Assembly (NCBI RefSeq): GCF_932526225.1
Contig: NC_064038.1
Location: 3,906,001 to 3,970,000 of the forward strand
Reading direction: 5' to 3'
From: Nematostella vectensis
Lineage: Eukaryota; Cnidaria; Anthozoa; Actiniaria; Edwardsiidae
DNA: 64,000 nt
Shown: piece after piece, positions 10,569 through 21,359 of the stretch
How positions within the stretch are numbered: position 1 is the first letter of the stretch
How the letters are laid out: every line of letters begins with the position of its first letter
The notes under the pieces: generated by a model
Told to the model about the DNA's origin: nothing
What the model saw: only the letters and a program-made list of their open reading frames with translations
Databases searched by the model: none
Made by a program: the position numbers and the translations under genes

Positions 10569-11981
10569 TTATGCATCACAATGCAGCTCGACTTCTTCGT
10601 GTGGGTCGAAGAACTTCAGAACTGGTGCTTGTGAAACAATCTTCTTCACATTCTTGAAGCTTTGTCCTTGTACTTGCTCGTCCCAGTGGAACTGGTTCTC
10701 TTCGCGCATCGGTGCAGCTGCTTCTGAGAGATTCGGTGCAAACTTCTGGAGGTAATTTGCCATACCAAGCAACCTCTTGATATCTTGCTTGTTTGTTGGT
10801 GTAGGCATTTCTTCAATACCCTGTAACTTGTCGGGGTCTGGCTTCAACCCGTCTGTCGATACCACGTGACCCATGAACTTGACTTCAGCACAAGGCAGCT
10901 TCAGCTTCTCCTTGTTGAGTTTGATACCCTTTTGGCGACAGCGCTCGAGGAGGGATCTCAACTTGGCATCATGATCTCTGATGGCTTCTTCTTTGGAGTC
11001 ACCTTTTCCGAAGATAAGGATGTCATCGAAGATTGGTTTGACACCCTCCAGGCCTTCTAGCGCTTGTTCCAATCTCCTCTGGAACTCTTCGGGGGCTGGG
11101 GCGATACCGAACGGCATCCTCGTCCACCTGTACCTTCCCCATGGGGTGCCAAATGTAGTCAGGAAACTACTCTCGTCATCCAGTTGTATATGCCAGAATC
11201 CGTTCTTCGCATCTACAACACTGAACATTTTGGCATTAGTAAGCTGCGGAAGTAAGTCATCAATCACTGGTAGAGGGTATCTATTCCTCTTAAACGCTTT
11301 GTTGAGGGGCTTCGGATCTATGCAGAGTCTTATCTTTTCATTAGGCTTCTTGACAACAACCATTGAGGATACCCATTCTGTGGGAACATCTACCGACTGA
11401 AGGACTCCTAACCCCACTAACCGATCAATTTCGTTCTTGAGTGGTTCTCGTACAGCCAGGGGCACCTTCCTGACTGGGAGGATTACAGGGGGGACAGTTG
11501 CATCGAGCTCTAGGAGTAGCTTTTGATCTAGTTTACCCTCCCCTGTAAACACATCCGGAAATTCACTAACTGGGTCTGAGGTTGGGCTTGAGTCTGACAA
11601 AGACATAATGTTCTCACTGTTCACTGTCATTAGCTTGAAATTCTGCACGGACTGTGCACCTAGCAGTGGGGTGTAGCCTCTAGGGACTATTGCAAACTTC
11701 GTCAGCAGTAGATCATTATTCCTTGGGTTAAGGGTTTCTATGTTGACGACAACTAGCGGTTTTAGCTCTGACTTGTTAAACATGACTAGTGTTGCGCTGC
11801 TTTTCTGTAAGCGTTTCAATTTTGGGTCATTGAAAACTTTCTTATACAAATCTTCTGGCAAGATATTGACTGTGGCTCCACAATCTAATTGGAACTTGAT
11901 TAGCTCATCACGAAGGCGCATGTGTGCATAAATTTTCTTAGGGCTAAGTGGATTTGTGTTCAGTATGTCCACAGACTCCAC
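10569..11981 (-). pseudogene. Gypsy pol: protease and reverse transcriptase
   Basis: 470-codon open frame. The N-terminus has an aspartic protease motif (QLDCGATVNILPEDL; D-C-G instead of the usual D-S/T-G). Reverse transcriptase motifs follow: IRLCIDPKPLNKAF, FSVVDAKNGFWHI, TRMPFGIAPAPEEFQ and the catalytic FDDILIFG, then the thumb LKPDPDKLQGIEEMPTP. The frame stops just inside RNase H, right after its first catalytic-aspartate motif (ELHCDA), at an in-frame TAA at 10571-10569. RT itself looks intact. Confidence 0.9.
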
Positions 11982-12061
11982 AGTAAATAATGCACCATAG
12001 TCACTGTAACTTTCATAATCAAGATTGTGTATTGGTTCTTACCCTTCTTGCTTGCTTTTAG

Positions 12062-12631
12062 AGCCTTACATGCTACTGAGAAGTGATTAAGTTCTCCACA
12101 TGTATCACATGTTTTTCTTTAGCTCTAGGGTGTAATCTATGGCAGAATTTACATTTGGGGTGGGGATTTGATTTGCTGCTATCTGTATGTGGCGGTTTTC
12201 TGGGTTCCTGCCTTCTACCCCCTTTTGACCGTTTTTCTGCGCGGGGGGCCTGTGGTAATAGCGCTTATTTCGCCGGATTGCTGGGACATTTCCTTTAGCC
12301 TTTTAGCAGTAGCTTCATTTGCACGGCATATGTCAACACACTTTGCTAAGGTGAGTTTAGCTTCCGTCAGCAATTTCTTCCTAATACTGTTGTCGGCTAT
12401 TCCGACTACGATTCTGTCCCTAATCATTCCATCTTGCAATTCGCCGTAATTACAAGTTTTAGCAAGTGATCTAAGTGCAGCGATAAAGCTTTCTACTGAC
12501 TCACCATTTTCCTGGTTTCTTCGGTTAAACAAATACCTTTCATAGATCTCATTCGTTTCTCCAACGCAGTGCGCTTCCATGAGCTCCATAATGCGATTGA
12601 TATTTGTTTTAAGTCTACGAAACTTGTACAA
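12062..12631 (-). pseudogene. Gypsy gag fragment with frameshift
   Basis: The open frame 12631-12215 has capsid-like gag features (ERYLFNRRNQENGESVESFI, CNYGELQDGMIRDRIV). Nucleocapsid zinc-knuckle sequence follows: a first half KCKFCHRLHPRAKEK, then in another frame CDTCGELNHFSVAC, an exact C-x2-C-x4-H-x4-C knuckle near 12100-12060. The frame change between the halves breaks the ORF. The N-terminus is lost with the 5' LTR deletion; the first codons of the open frame are LTR-derived. Confidence 0.8.
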
Positions 12632-12692
12632 GCGTGTCTAAGCACGTGGTGTGTGACTTCACCGGAAGTTGTATAAACCGAATATCGTTACA
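12611..12692 (-). repeat. Truncated 5' LTR of the Gypsy element
   Basis: Aligns to the outer 82 bp of the left LTR starting at AAGTCTACGAA, with several substitutions and a small insertion. Homology stops abruptly at 12611, where gag-like sequence begins, so a deletion removed the inner LTR, primer binding site and gag start. Confidence 0.88.
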
Positions 12693-15112
12693 TATGGAAT
12701 AAAGCACTGTGGGAAGGGTAGGGAATAAAGCACTGGGGAAAGAGTAGAGAATAAAGCACTGGGGGAAGGGTAGAGAATAAAGCACTGTGGGGGAAGGGTA
12801 TGGAATAAAGCACTATGGGGAAAGAGTAGGGAATAAAGCACTTTGGGAAGGGTAGGTAATAAAGCACTGTGGGAAGGGTAGGGGATAAAGCACTGTGGGA
12901 AGGGTAGGGAATAAAGCACTGGGGGAAGGGTAGGGAATAAAGCACTATGGGGGAAGGGTATGGAATAAAGCACTGGGAGAAGGGTATGGAATAAAGCACT
13001 ATGGGGAAAGAGTAGGGAATAAAGCACTTTGGGAAGGGTAGGTAATAAAGCACTGTGGGAAGGGTAGGGAATAAAGCACTGTGGGAAGGGTAGGGGATAA
13101 AGCACTGTGGGAAGGGTAGGTAATAAAGCACTGTGGGAAGAATAGGGAATAAAGCACTAAGGGGGAAGGATAGGGAATAAAGCACTGGGGGAAGGGTAGG
13201 AAATAAAGCACTATGGGGGAAGGGTAGGGAATAAAGCACTGGGGGAAGGGTTGGGAATAAAGCACTGGGAGAAGGGTATGGAATAAAGCACTATGGGGAA
13301 AGAGTAGGTAATAAAGCACTGTGGGAAGGATAGGGAATAAAGCACTGTGGGAAGGGTAGGGGATAAAGCACTGTGGGAAGGATAGGGAATAAAGCACTGG
13401 GGAAAGAGTAGGGAATAAAGCACTGTGGGAAGGGTAGGGAATAAAGCACTGGGGGAAGGGTAGGGAATAAAGCACTGGGGGAAGGATAGGGAATAAAGCA
13501 CGGGGGGAAGGATAGTGAATAAAGCACTAAGGGGGAAGGATAGGGAATAAAGCACTGGGGGAAGGATAGGGAATAAAGCACTAAGGGGGAAGGATAGGGA
13601 ATAAAGCACTAAGGGGGAAGGATAGGGAATAAAGCACTAAGGGGGAAGGATAGGGAATAAAGCACTGGGGGAAGGATAGGGAATAAAGCACTGTGGGAAG
13701 GATAGGGAATAAAGCACTATGGGGGAAGGGTATGGAACAAAGCACTATGGGGAAAGAGTAGGGAATAAAGCACTGGGGGAAGGGTATGGAATAAAGCAAT
13801 GGGGGAAGAGTATGGAATAAAGCACTGGGGGAAGGGTAGGGAATAAAGCACTGTGGGAAGGGTAGGGAATAAAGCACTGTGGGAAGGGTAGGGAATAAAG
13901 CACTGTGGGAAGGGTATGGAACAAAGCACTATGGGGAAAGAGTAGGGAATAAAGCACTAAGGGGGAAGGATAGGGAATAAAGCACTGGGGAAAGGATAGG
14001 GAATAAAGCACTGTGGGAAGGATAGGGAATAAAGCACTGGGGGAAGGGTATGGAACAAAGCACTGGGGGAAGGGTAGGGAATAAAGCACTGTGGGAAGGA
14101 TAGGGAATAAAGCACTGTGGGAAGGGTAGGGAATAAAGCACTGTGGGAAGGGTATGGAACAAAGCACTATGGGGAAAGAGTAGGGAATAAAGCACTAAGG
14201 GGGAAGGATAGGGAATAAAGCACTGGGGGAAGGATAGGGAATAAAGCACTGTGGGAAGGGTAGGGAATAAAGCACTGTGGGAAGGGTATGGAATAAAGCA
14301 CTGGGGGAAGGATAGGGAATAAAGCACTGTGGGAAGGTTAGGGAATAAAGCACTGGGGGAAGGGTAGGGAATAAAGCACTATGGGGGAAGGGTATGGAAT
14401 AAGGCACTATAGGGAAAGAGTAGGGAATAAAGCACTGTGGGAAGGGTATGGAATAAAGCACTATGGGGGAAGAGTAGGGAATAAAGCACTGTGGGAAGGG
14501 TATGGAATAAGGCACTATGGGGAAAGAGTAGGGAATAAAGCACTGGGGGAAGGGTAGGGAATAAAGCACTGGGGAAAGGGTATGGAATAAAGCACTATGG
14601 GGGAAGGGTAGGGAATAAGGCACTGGGAGAAGGGTAGGGAATAAAGCACTGGGGGAAGGGTAGGGAATAAAGCACTGTGGGAAGGGTAGAAAATAAAGCA
14701 CTAAGGGGGAAGGGTAGGGGATAAAGCACTAAGGGGGAAGGGTAGGGAATAAAGCACTGGGGGAAGGGTAGGGAATAAAGCACTGTTGGAAGGGTAGGGA
14801 ATAAAGCACTGGGGGTAGGCTAGGGAACAAAGCACTGGGGGAAGGGAAGGGAATAAAGCACTAAGGGGGAAGGGTAGGGAATAAAGCACTGTGGGAAGGG
14901 TAGGGAATAAAGCACTGTGGGAAGGGTAGGGAATAAAGCACTATGGGGAAAGGGTAGGGAATAAAGCACTATGGGGAAAGGGTAGGGAATAAAACACTAT
15001 GAGGAAGGATAGGGAATAAAACACTATGGGGAAAGGGTAGGGAATAAAGTACTGGGGTAGGGTGGGGAATAAAACACTATGGAGGAAGGGTAGGGAACAA
15101 AGCACTGGGGGG
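12693..15112. repeat. 26-28 bp satellite with AATAAA in each unit
   Basis: About 90 copies of GTGGGAAGGGTAGGGAATAA then AGCACT, with 26- and 28-bp variants. Nearly every unit carries the plus-strand hexamer AATAAA. All three minus-strand frames lack stops, which generates long proline/serine/phenylalanine-rich open frames (such as YSLPFPQCFIPYPS) that are artefacts. Confidence 0.97.
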
Positions 15113-15975
15113 AATTATGTGCGTATTTTGGCTGAGGTTTTGTTGCGCCTAGAAAGCGCAGGCTTAAGATTAAAGCTTGCAAAGTGCAAATTAATGCACC
15201 CCTCGGTCACTAGGGTACGGAGTAGACGCGAATATGGTTTGCACGCAATCCACAAGAAAGCCGAGGTCATAAGAAATGCGCCGGCACCAGAGAATCAGCA
15301 ACAACTGCGCTCATTTATGGGAATGGTTTATTATTACGCGAAATTCGTAGTAACTATGTAAGTAACTATGCGTAAATAACTATCAATGACACATCCGTTA
15401 AACCAGCGTTTGCATAAGGGTGCGAAATGGAACTGGGGAGACCCGCAGGGAAACGCTTATGCGCCAGTTTTGATGCTCTATGAACACAGACCCATTAAGC
15501 TATGGTGTAGCTACGGTGATCTCACACATTTTATCGGACGGTATGTAGAAAGACCAATTACATGGCGCAAATTTGCAAAATTATGCGTAAATTGGGAAGG
15601 AATCATTGAGTTTTATTTTTGGCGTAAAGTAATTCCATCAGTATCTATACGGTCCGAAATCCCTCACGGATCACAAACCGTTGGTTAGCATTTTAGGCCC
15701 GAAATCCGGCGTGACTTTGGCAGCCACTAGAGTGCAGCGGTGGGTACTTTTGCTATCTGCCTCTTGGTACGATATCGTTTATGTCGGACAGATGAGCAGA
15801 TTGTTTTCAAGATTGCCACTCAAGATCACCAACCATTCCGACAGAGTTGAAGACGTAAAATTGATAAACGAAATGCAAATAGAAGTTGCACCCGGAGCCG
15901 GTCACGTTCAAAACGCCACTCGAGCCGATCCCATGTTATCGAAAGTGTTAGACTACACTCTCTTTTTTTTATAAG
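15112..15975 (+). pseudogene. Decayed Gypsy RT thumb/RNase H fragment
   Basis: Pieces in shifting frames resemble a second, different Gypsy element: VLLRLESAGLRLKLAKCKLM, GLHAIHKKAEVIRNAPAPEN and LRSFMGMVYYYAKF (RT thumb), LHKGAKWNWGDPQ and RPIKLWCSYGD (RNase H start), then VSILGPKSGVTLAATRVQRW (RNase H end). Order and strand are consistent. Stops interrupt at about 15361, 15688 and 15974. No LTRs are recognised. It directly abuts the satellite end. Confidence 0.8.
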
Positions 15976-17459
15976 AACCCTTTATCTGAGACCGTCCAGC
16001 CTGAGATCTCACCAGCATGCTAAGAACATGCTGAGGCTCAGATTGTAGATTTTTTAAAATATTTTTAGTCATGATGCGTTCTAAATGCAGAATTAATATC
16101 TTATAATAATAAATAAATTAAATTCATTCATTAAATAATTATTGCTATTTATCATTAGTGTAATTCTCTTTCTAATAATTTATTTGGTATCATATTCTTA
16201 TATACAGTAAAATTATATTAAGGAACATCGTTAGAAACGTATTCAGCCTTGAAAAAAGTGAGTGCACATTGGCAGGATGGCCGAAAACCATAGAATCGGA
16301 AGAACGCTAAAGCCGTTTTTCAACAGACGAATGATATAGATCACTACAGAAGTTGGTTGCTTGTTTATCGGGAAATTCGAGTCATTATTCCTAAGGTTTT
16401 ACGCGACCAATGATTACGTGAGTCGCACGTACGACACCCTGGTATAGTTCGGATGATCTCTTTAGCCAATATGGTGGCCCGGTATGGAGGGGAGAGGGGG
16501 GATGTGAATGGGTTTTCGGATCGGCGGATCCGGCCTAAAATTGTACGCGGGTTGCGAATTTGAAAAATAAAACGGATTGTCAGATTCTTAAAACGTAACG
16601 GATTTATTGAAAATTTAACGTAGTATTTTGGGTTCTAATAATCGTGACCGCGGATTTTGACGATTCTTGACTCAGTAAAAAATCACATAAATGATTTTCT
16701 TATTATCGATTGTTTTGTTTTATCATGCTATGCGGATTCGGATTGAAGCAAAACTTTGTGCGGATCGGCGGATTCGGAGACAGCTATTCAACCAACCTTC
16801 CCGGTATTGAAGAGGACATTTCGAGAGTCGTTCGTAGTCCGACGGATATGTGTTTGAATTGCGCACTTTTTGCTAAAGTTACCAATTTAAGCATAGTGAT
16901 AGTTTTTAATACCCTTTTCAAGATAGGCTATAGAGCCAAGCTCAGATCGGCTATAATTTCCAATTAATAAGGAGTATTGATTTGGCCGCCATTTTGAACC
17001 GGAAGTAAACTACCTTTTTCTAAAAAATAAATAAACTTGCACATTTTGATACTGTTTTCCACTAGACGACTGAAATGAAAGTCAAAGAATGTATTTAAAC
17101 CCAAGATTTCTGTAAATACGCGCAAATTTGTCATTTTTGGGACTTTATAGGTGATAGCCAACTTTAACCGGAAGTAGTCGATAGTAAAACCTGGGACGTT
17201 TATTTCACCCCGCGCCTTCTAGCAAAAGACACCAATTTTATTGCAGTTGTAGGTTAAAATAACCTTTAAAAGATAAGCTATGGAGCCAAGATGACTAATA
17301 GGGTTTATTGTCGCCATTTTGCACTGGAGATTAAATTTTTGAAAGCACAGAGATGCAAATCTTGTCTACGACTTAAAAATTCATGAAATCCATTTGATAC
17401 TTTTTCTCTTGGTCCAGCTGAGCGTGTATATTTGGTATACTTGGGCTGGCGACATGTGT
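15976..17459. other. Non-coding stretch with a diverged ~350-bp tandem duplication
   Basis: AT-rich DNA without recognisable exons. Sequence around 16865-17000 (GATAGGCTATAGAGCCAAG then CGCCATTTTGAACCGG) recurs at about 17218-17335 (GATAAGCTATGGAGCCAAG then CGCCATTTTGCACTGG) in the same order, indicating an old tandem duplication or two copies of a dispersed repeat. Confidence 0.5.
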
Positions 17460-19010
17460 CTCTTATTCTTACATTAAGCGTTAACTGTTATATTACATTA
17501 AGCGTCAATTTTTGTTATTGATTTGTTGTTACATTAAGCGTTAGTGTTACCTTAAGCGGCGATGTTTGTTACATTAAGCGTGTGTTACATTAAGCGTCGA
17601 TTTTTGTTACATTTAGCGTTAGTGTTACATTAAGCGGCGATGTTTGTTACATTAAGCGTGTGTTACATTAAGCGTCGATTTTTGTTACATTAAGCGTTAG
17701 TGTTACATTAAGCGGCAGTTGTTACATTAAGCGTTAGTGTTACATTAAGCGGCGATTTGTTGTTACATTTAGCGTTAGTGTTACATTAAGCGGCGATTTT
17801 TGTTACATTGAGCGTTAGTGTTACATTAAGCGTTGATTTGTTGTTACATTAAGCGTTAGTGTTACATTAAACGTTGATTTGTTGTTACATTAAGCGTTAG
17901 TGTTACATTAAGCGTTGATTTGTTGTTACATTAAGCGTTGATTTGTTGTTACATTAAGCGTTAGTGTTACATTAAGCGGCAGTTGTTACATTAAGCGTTA
18001 GTGTTACATTAAGCGGCAGTTGTTACATTAAGCGTTAGTGTTACATTAAGCGGCGATGTTTGTTACATTAAGCGTTAGTGTTACATTAAGCGGCGATTTT
18101 TGTTACATTAAGCGTTAGTGTTACATTAAGCGGCGATTTTCGTTACATTAAGCGTTAGTGTTACATTAAGCGGCAGTTGTTACATTAAGCGTTAGTGTTA
18201 CATTAAGCGGCGATGTTTGTTACATTAAGCGTTAGTGTTACATTAAGCGGCGATTTTTGTTACATTAAGCGTTAGTGTTACATTAAGCGGCGATTTTTGT
18301 TACATTAAGCGTTAGTGTTACATTAAGCGTCGATTTTTGTTACATTAAGCGTTAGTGTTACATTAAGCGGCAGATGTTACATTAAGCGTTAGTGTTACAT
18401 TAAGCGGCGATTTGTTGTTACATTTAGCGTTAGTGTTACATTAAGCGGCGATTTTTGTTACATTGAGCGTTAGTGTTACATTAAGCGTTGATTTGTTGTT
18501 ACATTAAGCGTTAGTGTTACATTAAACGTTGATTTGTTGTTACATTAAGCGTTAGTGTTACATTAAGCGTTGATTTGTTGTTACATTAAGCGTTGATTTG
18601 TTGTTACATTAAGCGTTAGTGTTACATTAAGCGGCAGTTGTTACATTAAGCGTTAGTGTTACATTAAGCGGCGATGTTTGTTACATTAAGCGTTAGTGTT
18701 ACATTAAGCGGCGATTTTTGTTACATTAAGCGTTAGTGTTACATTAAGCGGCGATTTTCGTTACATTAAGCGTTAGTGTTACATTAAGCGGCAGTTGTTA
18801 CATTAAGCGTTAGTGTTACATTAAGCGGCGATGTTTGTTACATTAAGCGTTAGTGTTACATTAAGCGGCGATTTTTGTTACATTAAGCGTTAGTGTTACA
18901 TTAAGCGGCGATTTTTGTTACATTAAGCGTTAGTGTTACATTAAGCGACGAATTTTGTTACATTAAGCGTTAGTGTTACATTAAGCGGCAGTTGTTACAT
19001 TAAGCGGTGA
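17460..19010. repeat. TTACATTAAGCG composite minisatellite
   Basis: Alternating 18-bp (TTACATTAAGCGTTAGTG) and ~22-bp (TTACATTAAGCGGCGATTTT plus TG) units, with GTTGATTTG and GGCAGTTG variants. A distinctive block (TTACATTTAGCG, then TTACATTGAGCG, then TTACATTAAACG) at about 17761 recurs at about 18417, giving a higher-order repeat of about 655 bp. Confidence 0.95.
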
Positions 19011-21359
19011 TACAGAGACCTTCTCCATCGACTAAAGATGGCCACAGTCACTGTTTTTCTCTTCTGATTACAAGTCATAAAGTTTACGAAGCCCCTGCGG
19101 TACGCTCACCTAAAAAATGACAAGAATAATTCAGTTTTTCCAAATAAAGAATATATTAGTTTCCTTATATGGAAGTGACCGCGTTTGCCAAAAACGACAA
19201 TTTTGGCAAAATTTTCTTGATATGGCGGCAAATAAGGTAAGAAAGACAAGTATAATGGCCGTCTATCATACAAGGTAGCAAAGTTGCATTATACAGACAT
19301 AGGTTGGATCCGCTACGATTAGTTCCCATTACTCTGATTAATTACCTTCAATTGTCAGACTGTAATGAGCCATTCTTCGTCAGCCATAGATCTTTATGTT
19401 ATTCAACACTTTTTAACATTATCATGAAAGCATGTGTCAATGTTATCTGGCGGATAACCGATCTTGCTCTTCTAGCTACACTCCCTAATCGAGATAAACT
19501 ATCGTTTTTTAATCTCTTGGAGGAGAAGGTATTTTGTTTCGTCTCACAAGTCCGAGTCACGACCACACATGAGTCACTCATTCGCCAGGTCACTACCAAT
19601 AGGAAATCCTTATATTACTAGAAAGTCGTAGTCGTTGACTCTTCTCATACTTGTACATTTCTTTTCAAACGCCTGATCCTGGAAGACTTCTTAAAAGCCG
19701 ACTTTTTTTCTTAAAAACCCAAGGTAGGTTTTACGATGGTAATATGGTGTGAATAGTTCGGGGTATCCCCACTCAAATATCCGGAAAAAAAAGAACAAGA
19801 ACAGGGTTTCTTCTAAGATATTTCTGTTCGTTTGATTATTTCGCCAGTTTATTCCGATAATTTACTACAAAACTCAACTGATTTGACCATCTTCTTGTAC
19901 AAAATTATTTCTTGTGTAGGTTTTTTTTTCCGAGGATTATTCTAAAATAGTAAAAAAAAGGTTTCTTTACTTTATTTTACAAATAATACATAGGTTTCTC
20001 CTTTTCGCAAGGGCGTTCTCTGTATCTTATTTTGTTCATTCAAATTTTGAATTTAATTGTTAGAGAATGCTCTAACTCTTTAAATCAAGAAGACATATCG
20101 TTTGTACTTTGTCCCTTTAAAGTTACTATCCCGATGTTTTAACAATATAAATATTCTCAGAGTTATAATAGGATTTAAGTAAAACTTTTATCCCATCTAT
20201 CAGAACAGTGACATAACACTCCTTTTAGAGTGGTTGTATATCTTTTTTATGTTAAGCAAACTAACCCCTGAGGGTATTTTCTTGAAACCAGTTAATACTG
20301 TTGATGTATTATTTATTGGGGTAAAAGGACGCCATTAATTGGCAATTTATATGTATTTTTTTTTCTTTCTAAAGCACTTGGTTTGTGAAACTGTTGATTT
20401 GTAACATATGTTGCCCTCAAATCACCCTTGTTATCATTCAATCTTTTTCCTCTGTAATCTTTAAGGATCTGAATTTTATACTACAATTTCCTCTGATTAT
20501 TCGCCAACTCACTCTGGCTTTCTACTTTTAAGTAGTTTTACATTTAAGTAGAAAGCAAATATCGTCAAAATGGCCGCCATTTTACAAAATAGCATTTTAA
20601 TTTGAAAGCTTTCAGGCCCGTCGTTTACGAAAAGAGGACAATGGATGACTTGCTAGTATCTTCTTGGTAGAAACACAACACCAGAACACAAAGAAAATGG
20701 TTACTTTTTTAACATGGAACTGCTAAGGGAAAGACAATTTTTTTAAGTAAATCATGTAGGTTCGGGTGCATGCTTCCTCTGAGAGTCTTGACAAAAGCAT
20801 TGTCTCGTTTGGTTTTCTCTTGGGCGCTTTTCCCGCACTTTTTTGATACGCACCCGCACCTTCTAACCGAGACCATTAGGCCCATTCTTCCTGTAGGCAG
20901 AAGAAGAAGAAGAAGGAGGGGAGGGTGGGGCGAGCAATTCCAGTTGTGTGGGGTGGGGGTGGAGACTTATAAGTGACGTCCTGGAAAACGAGAACGAGCC
21001 TTTATTTATTATATAAATTGTAGCGAATCTACGGGGGTAGGAATTAGGTAGGGAAAGGTGTTCAACCTTTATTCCAATGATACACATATTCTATTCCATG
21101 TAAAACGCGCTAAAAATGCAAAAAAATTATCTGGTGAAACCCTTCCCAACCCCCCAGCCCCTAACCAACAGGTCGCCATTTCTATGTGCTTCGTCCAATC
21201 TATTCTCTCGTTTTGCTTTGCTGTCGTATTCTGTTACGCACTTTGATGCGTGACAAATTATGATTATTAGTCATGCGCAAATGAGTATCAACGGGCAGCT
21301 CTTACAAATCCACGCGCCTTACACACAACAACTTCTTGCTGTGCAGATAAAGGAACAAC
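19011..21359. other. Intergenic region, no gene recognised
   Basis: About 2.3 kb of AT-rich sequence with homopolymer runs and a short AGA-rich stretch near 20900. The open frame at 19304-19621 has no recognisable motif, and its antisense is also open. The promoter of the ShKT gene should be at the right end; no TATA box is obvious. Confidence 0.4.

Larger units (their letters stand above)
8478..12692 (-). mobile_element. Ty3/Gypsy LTR retrotransposon, degenerate, inserted in satellite
   Basis: Minus-strand order gag, protease, reverse transcriptase, RNase H, integrase identifies Ty3/Gypsy. The left LTR is 8478-8654 (177 bp, begins TGTATCG and ends CGTTACA). The right LTR remnant is 12611-12692 (82 bp, also ending CGTTACA). 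A 5-bp target duplication TATGG flanks the element at 8473-8477 and 12693-12697 and matches the satellite unit. A purine tract (GGAAGGGGAGA, minus strand) abuts the 3' LTR at 8655. About 95 bp of the 5' LTR, the primer binding site and the start of gag are missing. Frameshifts in gag and before integrase, and stops in and after RNase H, indicate a non-autonomous fossil. LTR divergence shows it is not very recent. Confidence 0.93.

Noticed and set aside
12659-14889. Many minus-strand frames with YSLPFPQCFIPYPS repeats
   Set aside because: The satellite unit has no minus-strand stop in any frame; overlapping frames all stay open, which is a composition effect.
19304-19621. 105-codon plus-strand frame as a gene
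   Set aside because: No recognisable motif, no splice or promoter context, and the antisense strand is also open.
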